Assembly (NCBI GenBank): GCA_934667465.1
Contig: CAKUMG010000015.1
Coordinates: 1-20,830, forward strand
DNA length: 20,830 nt
Reading direction: 5' to 3'
Source: an uncultured Actinoplanes sp.
GTDB taxonomy: Bacteria; Actinomycetota; Actinomycetes; Mycobacteriales; Micromonosporaceae
In this document: positions 7,689 through 14,356 of the stretch, piece by piece
Layout: each line of letters opens with the position of its first letter
Position numbering within the stretch: the first letter of the stretch is position 1
The notes under the pieces: generated by a model
What the model saw: the letters and a program-made list of their open reading frames with translations, nothing else
Told to the model about the DNA's origin: nothing
The model's database searches: none
Made by a program: the position numbers and the translations under genes

Positions 7689-8840
7689 GTGGCCTCCGAT
7701 CACCGCGACCCGACCGCTCCGCGTCTGGATGTGGACACCCTGCTGGCGGACCCCGCGACCCGGATCGTGGTCTGCTGCGGCGCCGGCGGCGTGGGCAAGA
7801 CGACCACCGCCGCCGCGCTGGGCCTGCGGGCCGCGGAGCAGCACGGCCGCCGGACCGTGGTCCTGACCATCGACCCGGCCCGCCGGCTCGCCCAGTCGCT
7901 GGGCCTGACCGAGCTGGACAACACGCCCCGCCAGGTCAAGGGCATCGACACCGAGGCCACCGGCGGTGAGCTGTTCGCGATGATGCTCGACATGAAGCGG
8001 ACCTTCGACGAGGTCGTGCAGCAGCACACCTCGCCGCAGCGGGCCGCGGAGATCTTCGCCAACCCGTTCTACCAGGCCATGAGCTCGACCTTCGCGGGCA
8101 CGCAGGAATACATGGCGATGGAGAAGCTGGGCCAGCTGCGCGCGGCGGACGAGTGGGACCTGATCGTCGTCGACACCCCGCCGTCGCGCTCGGCGCTCGA
8201 CTTCCTCGACGCGCCCGCGCGGCTGTCGCGCTTCCTGGACGGCAAGATGCTGCGGCTGCTGATGGCGCCGGCCCGCGGCGGGCGCAGCATGTTCAGCCTG
8301 GTGACCGCGTCCTTCGGGGTGTTCTCCCGCGCGGTGCAGAAGATCCTCGGCGCGCAGCTGCTGACCGACCTGTCGGGCTTCGTCGCGGCCCTCGACTCGA
8401 TGTTCGGCGGCTTCCGGCAGCGCGCCGACCAGACCTACCGGGTCCTGCAGGATCCGCAGACCGCGTTCCTGCTGATTGCGGCGCCCGAGCCGGACGCCGT
8501 CCGGGAGGCCGCCTATTTCGCGGAGCGCCTCGTCGCCGACCGGATGCCGCTGGCCGGTCTCGTCGTCAACCGGCTGCACCGCGCGTCGCTCGCGTCGGTG
8601 CCGCTGGCCGAGGCGGAGCGCGCGGTGGCCGCCCTGGACGCCGAGGGCGACCAGCAGGTGACGGCCGACGCGCTGCGGGTGCACGCGGCGCTGCTGCGCC
8701 AGTTCGAGCGGGAGGCCGCCGTGGCCGCCCGTTTCACCGACGCGTTCCCCGCCGTCCCGTCGGTGGCGGTCACGGCACAGCCCGCCGACGTCCACGACGT
8801 CGACGGGCTGCGTGCTATCGGTTCGGCACTCGCGCGCTGA
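7689..8840 (+). CDS. ArsA/GET3-family ATPase, second paralogue (Rv3680 type)
   Basis: 383-residue ArsA-like ATPase. The P-loop is C-G31-A32-G-G-V-G-K37-T-T: catalytic K37 is kept but the signature lysine of deviant Walker A motifs (KGGVGKT) is Ala at position 32. The switch segments TIDPARRLAQSLG and IVVDTPPSRSALDFLDAP are intact. A longer central insertion (FANPFYQAMSSTFAGTQEYMAMEKLGQL) marks the second paralogue compared with the first. Since signature lysines act across the dimer in this class, a heterodimer with the first gene product, which keeps its lysine, would be asymmetric. The GTG start at 7689 is set by the short spacer and -10 box. The gene ends 22 bases from the convergent whiB stop. 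Confidence 0.92.
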   Translation: MASDHRDPTAPRLDVDTLLADPATRIVVCCGAGGVGKTTTAAALGLRAAEQHGRRTVVLTIDPARRLAQSLGLTELDNTPRQVKGIDTEATGGELFAMMLDMKRTFDEVVQQHTSPQRAAEIFANPFYQAMSSTFAGTQEYMAMEKLGQLRAADEWDLIVVDTPPSRSALDFLDAPARLSRFLDGKMLRLLMAPARGGRSMFSLVTASFGVFSRAVQKILGAQLLTDLSGFVAALDSMFGGFRQRADQTYRVLQDPQTAFLLIAAPEPDAVREAAYFAERLVADRMPLAGLVVNRLHRASLASVPLAEAERAVAALDAEGDQQVTADALRVHAALLRQFEREAAVAARFTDAFPAVPSVAVTAQPADVHDVDGLRAIGSALAR

Positions 8841-8854
8841 GGCTCCGCGGAGCC
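8841..8854. terminator. Bidirectional terminator hairpin between arsA2 and whiB
   Basis: GGCTCCGCGGAGCC is a perfect 14-bp palindrome directly after the ATPase stop and 9 bases from the whiB stop. It can form a 5-bp stem with a CGCG loop in either transcript. There is no T-run, as is common in actinobacteria. Confidence 0.6.
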
Positions 8855-8862
8855 CGGCAGTT

Positions 8863-9165
8863 TCAGCGCGTCGAGACCAGCACCTTGTCAGCGCCCTTTT
8901 CGCGCAGCGCGGCCTCGAACATCTTCCGCCAGCTCGCCACGTGCGGGTGCCGGCGCAGCAGGGCCCGCCGCTCCCGCTCGGTCATGCCGCCCCAGACGCC
9001 GAACTCGATACGGTTGTCGAGCGCGTCGGCAAGGCATTCGTAGCGGACCGGGCAGCTGCGGCAGATCCTCTTGGCCACGTTCTGCTCGGCACCCTGCACG
9101 AACAACGCGTCAGGGTCGCCACTCTGACACGCCGCCATGCTGGGCCAGTCGCTGATCATTCCCAT
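8863..9165 (-). CDS. whiB4: WhiB-family [4Fe-4S] transcription factor, WhiB4-like
   Basis: 100-residue WhiB protein. The four cluster cysteines are C13, C35, C38 and C44 (C-X2-C-X5-C arrangement), followed by the G(V/I)WGG turn (G56-V-W-G-G60) and a basic tail (TERERRALLRRHP) that binds DNA. WhiB proteins bind sigma factor and respond to O2, NO or redox state through the Fe-S cluster. The WhiB4 assignment rests on position: between the ArsA pair and ponA, as Rv3681c in M. tuberculosis. ATG 9165 is preceded by a G-run at a usable Shine-Dalgarno distance; a second ATG at 9159 is also possible. It is divergent from ponA across an AT-richer promoter region, so self-regulation and control of ponA are plausible. 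Confidence 0.9.
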   Translation of the reverse strand: MGMISDWPSMAACQSGDPDALFVQGAEQNVAKRICRSCPVRYECLADALDNRIEFGVWGGMTERERRALLRRHPHVASWRKMFEAALREKGADKVLVSTR

Positions 9166-9505
9166 CTGGTTCCGTCCCCCCTTGCTTCACCCCCTGGCGT
9201 CCACGGCTCTGCGCCGGTCCGCGGCAGAACGCCGGAACGGAGCGGTCGAGTCCCAAAGCCGTGCGGACACCACTGCGATAGCTCGCCGGACCATCATGCT
9301 CCGTAGTCAGGCGATTACGCAACGTTGTCCCTCAAATACGTATACCTCGGGAGTTACGGTCATGTCGGGCTGACCGGACGGAGAAATCTCCCCGGAATTT
9401 CTCAGAATGGGCCACGCGCCACCGACCGAAGGGACAGAATCATTCTGGGCGAACCGTGACCATCTCGACCGTTGGACACGTGCGTCTTTCGCGTACCCTG
9501 CTCAG
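9166..9505. promoter_or_regulatory. whiB-ponA divergent intergenic region
   Basis: A 340-base non-coding stretch, GC-rich near whiB but with an AT-richer island at about 9300-9420. The island contains the palindrome ATACGTAT (9336-9343) within TACGTATACC. I see no gene in it. An open frame in phase with ponA extends back to an ATG at 9407, but it has no ribosome site and I treat it as leader. Confidence 0.5.
9472..9499 (+). promoter_or_regulatory. ponA promoter: TTGGAC, 16 bp, TACCCT
   Basis: TTGGAC (9472-9477) and TACCCT (9494-9499) are 16 bases apart, and TACCCT ends 6 bases before GTG 9506. This is the best promoter in the window and supports a leaderless ponA mRNA beginning at that GTG. 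Confidence 0.6.
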
Positions 9506-11899
9506 GTGACCTCCTGGATGCGCAGACGCGATCACAACATCTTCGCCAATGCGACCTCGCTGCTGATCTGTGGCCTGCTGGCGGGCGTTGTCGTCGCCGC
9601 TGCGGCGTTCCCGGCAGTGGCGATGTCCGGCCTCGCGGCCAAGGCCGGCGGGGAGACCTTCGCCAGTCTGCCCAGCGAGCTCAAAACGGCGACAACCCCC
9701 CAGATCAGCCGGATCTTCGCGAGCGACAACAAGACGCAGATCGCTGTCTTCTACGACGAGTTCCGCAGCGAAGTTCCGCTGAAGGACATCTCGCAGAACA
9801 TGCAGGACGCGATCATCGCCGCCGAGGATCACGAGTTCTTCAACCACAACGGCGTCGACCTCAAGGGCGTCGCGCGCGCATTCGTCAGCAACAAGCAGGG
9901 CGGGGCCCAGCAGGGCGCGTCCACGCTGACGATGCAGTACGTGCGCATGTCCCTGACGCACTCGGCGACGAGCCCGCAGGAGGTCGTCGACGCGACCAAC
10001 GACACGGCGCAGCGCAAGATCACCGAGATGAAGTACGCGATGCAGACCGAGAAGGAGCTGACGAAGCACGAGATCCTGGAGCACTACCTGAACCAGGCTC
10101 CCTTCGGCAACGGCGCCTACGGCGTCTCCGCGGCCGCGCAGGTCTACTTCAAGAAGAAGCCCAAGGACCTCACGGTCGCCGAGTCCGCGCTCCTGGCCAG
10201 CATGGTCAAGGCGCCTACGGCGTTCAACCCCACCACGGCCAGCGGCTACCCGCAGGCGCTCGACCGCCGCAACTACGTCGTCAGCGACATGCTCGAGCTC
10301 AAGTTCATCACGCCGGAAGAGGCGAAGAAGGCCACCGACACCAAGATCAGCCGTTCCGTCCAGCACGTGGGCAACGGCTGCGTCTCGGTGAAGACCAACA
10401 ACTGGGGCTTCTTCTGCGACTACTTCTACCGCTGGTGGCTGGGCCAGGACGCCTTCGGCGCGACCACGTACGACCGGGAGCGGCGCCTCAAGAGCGGTGG
10501 TTACCGCATCCAGACGTCGCTGGACATCACCGCGCAGAAGGCCGCGCGGGAGAACATCGCGGACCACATCAAGGAGAAGAACCGCAACGCGCTGCTGATC
10601 GCCGCCGTCCAGCCCGGCACCGGCAAGGTCCGGGCGCTGGCCACGAACCGCAAGTTCCAGCTGGACGACTCGAAGAACCCGCTCTCCTCCGACCCGGCGA
10701 AGCGCAAGCAGAAGGTCAAGAGCACCTACCCGAACACCACCAACCCGCTGATGAGCGGTGGCGGCGACATCACCGGCTACCAGTCCGGCTCGGTGTTCAA
10801 GATGTTCACCCTGGTGGCGGCGCTCGAGAACGACATGCCGCTGGCCTACTCGATCAACTCGCCGGACCGGTACGTCTCGAAGTACATCGTCGGGCCAGGC
10901 AAGGCGACCTGTAACGGCAAGTACTACTGCCCGTCCAACGCGTCCAAGAGCATGAAGGGCGTCCACAACATGTGGTCGGGCTTCGGGCAGTCGGTCAACA
11001 CCTTCTTCGTAGCCCTGCAGGAGCGGGTCGGCGCCGAGAAGGTCGTCGACGTCGCGAAGCGGTTCGGCGTGCAGTTCCGCGCCAAGTCGGACTACGACTT
11101 CGCCAACAACGAGCAGGCCGCGCACCAGTGGGGCGCCTTCACCCTCGGCGTCTCCAACTCGACGCCGCTCGACATGGCGAACGCGTACGCGACCCTCGCC
11201 GGCGACGGCATGTACTGCGAGCCCACCCCGGTGGAGCAGATCACCACCATCGACGGCGACAAGCTCGACGTCGGCAAGCCGCACTGCAAGCGCGCCACCC
11301 CCACGGACGTGGCCCGGGCGACGATCGACGCGGCGCGCTGCCCCGTCGGCGACTCCGCGCAGCTGGGCTCGTGCAAGGGCGCGACCGCCGCCGGCGCGCA
11401 CGGCCAGATCAGGCACCCGATCTACGGCAAGACCGGCACCACGGACGGCGACAAGACCGCGTCGATGGTCATCGGCAGCAGCTCCCTCACCGTCGCGGGC
11501 TACCTGGTCAACCCGGACTGGCAGAACCACACCGACGCCATGTCGCACGACATCGTGAACCCGACGGTCATCGAGACCATGCGCGACTACCTCAAGGGCA
11601 AGCCCCGGGTCCAGTTCAAGAAGCCGGGCGACAAGAAGATCTCCATCGGCGACCAGCGCTCGATCCCGGACGTGACCTGCGCCTCGATCGACAGCGCCCG
11701 GTCGCGCATCGAGGGCGCGGGCTTCAGCGCCTCGATCGGCCAGGAAGTCGAGTCGAGCTGCCCCGCGGGCACCGCGGCCGGCACCAGCCCGAGCGGCCGG
11801 ACCATCAAGAACGGCTTCGTCAGCATCGAGGTCAGCAAGGGCGAGAAGAAGGAAGACGAAGACAAGCCGGAGAACGAGGACCGCGGTCCCCGGCGGTGA
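9506..11899 (+). CDS. ponA2: Class A penicillin-binding protein with PASTA domain (PonA2 type)
   Basis: 797-residue bifunctional peptidoglycan synthase. Order: short basic cytoplasmic N-terminus (MRRRDHN), one membrane helix (SLLICGLLAGVVVAAAAF), a GT51 glycosyltransferase with catalytic E107 in AAEDHEFF and the downstream EILEHYLNQAPFG motif, then a transpeptidase with S429-V-F-K432, S496-V-N and K642-T-G. A single C-terminal PASTA domain spans about 718-777, followed by a charged Lys/Glu tail. All catalytic motifs are intact, so it should polymerise and cross-link peptidoglycan outside the membrane. The start could also be ATG 9518 (MRRRD) or ATG 9407; GTG 9506 is preferred because a promoter places transcription start there. 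Divergent from whiB, as in M. tuberculosis ponA2/whiB4. Confidence 0.93.
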   Translation: MTSWMRRRDHNIFANATSLLICGLLAGVVVAAAAFPAVAMSGLAAKAGGETFASLPSELKTATTPQISRIFASDNKTQIAVFYDEFRSEVPLKDISQNMQDAIIAAEDHEFFNHNGVDLKGVARAFVSNKQGGAQQGASTLTMQYVRMSLTHSATSPQEVVDATNDTAQRKITEMKYAMQTEKELTKHEILEHYLNQAPFGNGAYGVSAAAQVYFKKKPKDLTVAESALLASMVKAPTAFNPTTASGYPQALDRRNYVVSDMLELKFITPEEAKKATDTKISRSVQHVGNGCVSVKTNNWGFFCDYFYRWWLGQDAFGATTYDRERRLKSGGYRIQTSLDITAQKAARENIADHIKEKNRNALLIAAVQPGTGKVRALATNRKFQLDDSKNPLSSDPAKRKQKVKSTYPNTTNPLMSGGGDITGYQSGSVFKMFTLVAALENDMPLAYSINSPDRYVSKYIVGPGKATCNGKYYCPSNASKSMKGVHNMWSGFGQSVNTFFVALQERVGAEKVVDVAKRFGVQFRAKSDYDFANNEQAAHQWGAFTLGVSNSTPLDMANAYATLAGDGMYCEPTPVEQITTIDGDKLDVGKPHCKRATPTDVARATIDAARCPVGDSAQLGSCKGATAAGAHGQIRHPIYGKTGTTDGDKTASMVIGSSSLTVAGYLVNPDWQNHTDAMSHDIVNPTVIETMRDYLKGKPRVQFKKPGDKKISIGDQRSIPDVTCASIDSARSRIEGAGFSASIGQEVESSCPAGTAAGTSPSGRTIKNGFVSIEVSKGEKKEDEDKPENEDRGPRR

Positions 11900-11924
11900 C
11901 ATGGCCTCCGCTCCGCTCCGGCGG

Positions 11925-12021
11925 GCGATGCGCCCCTGACAGCCGATGACTTGGGGCCCCGGATAGGCGAAGAAAACCACTTCGCCGATCCGGGGCCCCA
12001 AGTCATCGATGGGCGCATCGC
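11925..12021. terminator. Very long inverted repeat between ponA and yqeY
   Basis: An inner stem pairs 11944-11972 with 11980-12008: 29 bp with one A-G mismatch (11965/11987) around a 7-base AAAACCA loop. An outer 11-bp stem pairs GCGATGCGCCC (11925-11935) with GGGCGCATCGC (12011-12021) across unequal internal loops. It sits between convergent genes and has no T-run. Bidirectional termination is the likely role. Confidence 0.8.
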
Positions 12022-12055
12022 GACTCGCGCCCGGCCCTGGCGGGCCTCCGTGGGC

Positions 12056-12508
12056 TCAGCCCAGCTGGCGGCGCACCTCGGCGGCGACCCGGCCGCCCTC
12101 GGCGCGGCCCGCGACAGCGGCCTGAGCCGCCTTCATCGCCGGGCCCATCTGCGCCTTGCCGCTGAACCCGCCGGCCTGCAGCGCGCTCGTGACCAGCTCC
12201 GCGATCTCCGCGTCGGACAGCTGCTTCGGCAGATAGCGGTCGAGGATCTCACCCTCGGCGCTCTCCTTGCCGGCCTGCTCGGCCCGGCCCGCCTCCTGGA
12301 AGGCCGTCGCGGCCTCCCGGCGCTTCTTCGCCTCCTTGGTCAGCACGGCGAGCACCTCGTCGTCGGAGAGCTCCCGCGCGGCGTCCCCGGACACCTCGGC
12401 GGTGCGGACGGCGGACAGGGCCATGCGCAGGGTCGAGGTCGTCAGCTCGTCCCGGCCCTTCATCGCGGCGTGCAGGTCATCGTTCAGGCGGTCTTTCAGC
12501 GTTCCCAT
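12056..12508 (-). CDS. yqeY: GatB/YqeY-domain protein
   Basis: 150-residue YqeY protein, the usual family length. The N-terminal helical part (LKDRLNDDLHAAMKGRDELTTSTLRMALSA) and the C-terminal part (YLPKQLSDAEIAELV, then MGPAMKAAQ) are textbook for the family, which shares a fold with the tail domain of GatB and is thought to act on tRNA-dependent amidation or tRNA quality; its exact role is unproven. ATG 12508 follows TAGTTT by 8 bases, so the mRNA may be nearly leaderless. It is divergent from the metallophosphoesterase and convergent with ponA. Confidence 0.93.
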   Translation of the reverse strand: MGTLKDRLNDDLHAAMKGRDELTTSTLRMALSAVRTAEVSGDAARELSDDEVLAVLTKEAKKRREAATAFQEAGRAEQAGKESAEGEILDRYLPKQLSDAEIAELVTSALQAGGFSGKAQMGPAMKAAQAAVAGRAEGGRVAAEVRRQLG

Positions 12509-12516
12509 GGACGGTC

Positions 12517-12526
12517 AAACTACTCT
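12517..12526. promoter_or_regulatory. Overlapping divergent -10 boxes
   Basis: The 25-base gap between yqeY and the phosphoesterase contains AAACTACTCT. TACTCT (12521-12526) lies 7 bases before ATG 12534 on the plus strand; TAGTTT (minus strand, 12522-12517) lies 8 bases before ATG 12508. They share two bases. Both fit TANNNT, so two nearly leaderless promoters may overlap and exclude each other. Confidence 0.5.
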
Positions 12527-12533
12527 GGCCGTC

Positions 12534-13427
12534 ATGCGTAAGCGCCCCTTTATCACCGCCGCCGCCTCCCTGGCCGCCGCCGGCGTGGCAACCTTCGCGT
12601 ACGCCTCCCTGGTCGAACGCAACCTGTTCACGCTCCGCCGCGTCGACGTCCCGGTGCTCGAACCCGATGCCGAGCCGCTGCGCATCCTGCACCTCTCGGA
12701 CCTGCACATGATGCCTGACCAGCACCGCAAGCAGGCCTGGGTGTCCGCGCTCGCCGGCACCGACCCCGACCTCGTCGTGGTCACGGGCGACAACCTGTCC
12801 TCCCCCGATGCCGTCCCCGGCGTGCTCCGCGCCCTCGGACCGCTGCTGTCCTTGCCGGGCGCCTTCGTCTTCGGCTCCAACGACTACCGCGGCCCGGTCT
12901 TCAAGAACCCGCTCGGCTACGTCTTCGGCCGCGGCGACTACGTCCAGGGCGTCGACCTGCCCACCGACGCGCTCCGCACCGCCCTCACCGAGAGCGGCTG
13001 GGCCGACCTCAACAACGCCCGCACCACCCTCAAGGCCGGCGGCCGCACCGTCGAACTGGCCGGCGTCGACGACCCCCACGTCGAGCGCGACGACTACGAC
13101 CTGGTCGCGGGCCCGGCCTCCCCCGACGCGGACCTGCACCTGGGCGTCACCCACACCCCGGCCAAGCGCGTCCTCGACGCCATGGCCGCCGACGGCTTCA
13201 GCCTCCTGCTGGCCGGCCACACCCACGGCGGCCAGGTCTGCGTCCCCGCCTACGGCGCCCTCACCACCAACTGCGACCTCCCCCGCAGCATGGCCAAGGG
13301 CCTCCACCACTGGCCGGACTCCGGCGCCATGCTCCATGTCTCGGCCGGGCTGGGCACGCACCCGACCGCCCCGATCCGCTTCGCCTGCCGGCCCGAGGCC
13401 TCGATCCTCACCCTCATCCCCCGCTGA
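12534..13427 (+). CDS. Membrane-anchored calcineurin-like metallophosphoesterase (Rv3683 type)
   Basis: 297-residue protein with one N-terminal hydrophobic segment (about 5-26), probably an uncleaved anchor, then a calcineurin-like phosphoesterase domain. Metal motifs are D56-x-H58 (HLSDLHM), G85-D86-N87, H207 (THTP) and H229-T-H231 (AGHTHGGQV). The usual GNH(D/E) motif reads G114-S-N-D117, so Asn-His has become Ser-Asn at positions 115-116. It resembles YkuE/YaeI-like enzymes that act on phospholipid headgroups or UDP-sugars, but the substrate is not known. ATG 12534 is chosen because of its -10 box; the frame is open back to 12267 over the divergent yqeY. M. tuberculosis has the equivalent gene right after ponA2. 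Confidence 0.9.
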   Translation: MRKRPFITAAASLAAAGVATFAYASLVERNLFTLRRVDVPVLEPDAEPLRILHLSDLHMMPDQHRKQAWVSALAGTDPDLVVVTGDNLSSPDAVPGVLRALGPLLSLPGAFVFGSNDYRGPVFKNPLGYVFGRGDYVQGVDLPTDALRTALTESGWADLNNARTTLKAGGRTVELAGVDDPHVERDDYDLVAGPASPDADLHLGVTHTPAKRVLDAMAADGFSLLLAGHTHGGQVCVPAYGALTTNCDLPRSMAKGLHHWPDSGAMLHVSAGLGTHPTAPIRFACRPEASILTLIPR

Positions 13428-13530
13428 CCGGCCCGCCCCGGCGCCCGGCCACCCTCCCGGCCGGGCGTCGCGTCACGTCGCGCGCGACCGAACTCCGACA
13501 GCGGCACACGAAGTCTCGCCTAACTCCAAA

Positions 13531-13564
13531 TTTGCTCCAAGTTTCTCCAAGAACTTGGAGCAAA
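13531..13564. repeat. AT-rich 13-bp inverted repeat downstream of two convergent genes
   Basis: TTTGCTCCAAGTT (13531-13543) and AACTTGGAGCAAA (13552-13564) are perfect inverted arms around an 8-base spacer that itself repeats CTCCAAG. It lies in the 140-base gap between the phosphoesterase and a convergent unknown gene and ends 4 bases from the latter's stop. It is probably a terminator. The base composition is unlike the flanks. Confidence 0.6.
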
Positions 13565-13567
13565 CGC

Positions 13568-14059
13568 CTAAGCGGGCACGCTGTCAGAGGTCTGGAGGAG
13601 CGTGAAAGGCGGCGCGGTGTCATCCAGCGGCTCGATGCTGCCTCCGGGCTCTGAGGCGTAGGCGTGGCCATTTTGAACGTAGAAGTTCAGCCAGGGATGC
13701 AGTGACAGCTCCTCGCGCGCTTGACCGATCCATCCCTGCGTCAGCGACCACCGCGCCAACCAGGCTGGCACCACCGATATCAGCTCATACGCGCCATCGT
13801 CGAGGACCAAGGCCCGTACGAACAATCCGAAGGAACCCGGCTGGTTCGAGTACGGCTGCTGGGCGATCAATGATCGGACGCCGCCGCCCGGCAGGGCATC
13901 GTCCGGCTCGGTGACCAGGCAAGGCCGGTCAAGCTCCAGCTCGGCGTCATCCGGCAACTGCCCGGCAAGGCCGAGGTGGAAGCGGAGCTCCTGCAGAAAC
14001 GATGCCGGCGCGTCGGGCCGCAGACGCAACGACAGTGTCCACTCGTAATGCAAGCTCAC
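13568..14059 (-). CDS. Conserved-looking hypothetical protein, function unknown
   Basis: 163-residue soluble protein with no signal peptide or membrane helix. It starts VSLHYEWTLSLRLRPDAP and is rich in aromatic and Leu residues; it contains RFHLG, GGGVRSL, GSFGLFVRALVLDDGAYELISVVPAWLARW and HPWLNFYVQNGHAY. I recognise no catalytic motif. The alternating hydrophobic pattern suggests a beta-rich single-domain fold. GTG 14059 is preferred, GTG 14092 is possible; a candidate -10 TACATT lies at 14112-14107. The frame is open to 14344, but that part crosses the tRNA remnant and terminator and is not coding. Base composition is less GC-biased than neighbours, and it sits beside an integration-type scar, so recent acquisition is plausible. 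Confidence 0.7.
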   Translation of the reverse strand: MSLHYEWTLSLRLRPDAPASFLQELRFHLGLAGQLPDDAELELDRPCLVTEPDDALPGGGVRSLIAQQPYSNQPGSFGLFVRALVLDDGAYELISVVPAWLARWSLTQGWIGQAREELSLHPWLNFYVQNGHAYASEPGGSIEPLDDTAPPFTLLQTSDSVPA

Positions 14060-14198
14060 CGGCTTTACCCGTTCACCGTTGACTCGACCCACTGATGCGC
14101 ATCGCCAATGTAGCCGCCCGCACGCACGCCTGGACCGGCTCATGGCGGCTCGTCCTGCTCCCGGCCGAAGGATTCGCTCCCGCAAGCCGGGTGAATGA

Positions 14199-14238
14199 GT
14201 CAGAGCCAGTCCCTCCGAGTGGAGGAACCGGCCCTGAC
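14199..14238 (-). terminator. 18-bp hairpin downstream of the tRNA-Pro remnant
   Basis: Arms 14199-14216 and 14221-14238 pair over 18 positions around a 4-base loop. Read as minus-strand RNA, the three non-Watson-Crick positions become G-U pairs, so the stem is unbroken in that direction only. It lies 13 bases past the 3' end of the tRNA remnant, the natural place for a tRNA terminator. Confidence 0.65.
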
Positions 14239-14251
14239 CTGCAACTTTCCG

Positions 14252-14307
14252 TGGTCGGGGTGGCCGGATTCGAACCGACGGCCTCTTTGTCCCGGACGAA
14301 GCGCACC
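14252..14307 (-). pseudogene. 3' part of a tRNA-Pro gene (truncated; att-site-like)
   Basis: Minus strand, reading 3' to 5' along the window: CCA (14252-14254), discriminator A, 3' acceptor strand CACCCCG (14256-14262), and a T arm GTCGG-TTCGAAT-CCGGC with one G-U pair. Before it is an anticodon-arm-like CTTCG-TCCGGGA-CAAAG with CGG as anticodon, but with C instead of U at position 33 and one stem mismatch. The expected 5' acceptor CGGGGTG and D arm are missing: identity to tRNA-Pro stops near 14307-14313. It is therefore not a working tRNA. Half tRNAs of this kind are left at one end of elements that integrate into tRNA genes. A decayed tRNA is the alternative. Confidence 0.7.
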
Positions 14308-14356
14308 TGCGTGATCCGGCCGCGGTGCTCGGTGAATGGCTCACCAGGACGGTGGC

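Noticed and set aside
6690..8840. Arsenic-resistance operon
   Set aside because: The ArsA-like ATPases stand without arsR, arsB/ACR3, arsC or arsD, and the gene order matches the non-arsenic Rv3679-Rv3680 locus.
9407..9505. ponA start at ATG 9407 adding 33 residues
   Set aside because: It has no ribosome binding site, the extension is not typical of class A PBPs, and a good promoter lies inside it.
9440..12001. 853-aa minus-strand frame over ponA
   Set aside because: Shadow of ponA; the translation is Val/Arg/Asp-rich with no recognisable domain and would span the terminator hairpin.
14252..14330. Complete functional tRNA-Pro
   Set aside because: No CGGGGTG 5' acceptor strand or D arm can be placed upstream of the anticodon-like arm, and U33 is replaced by C.
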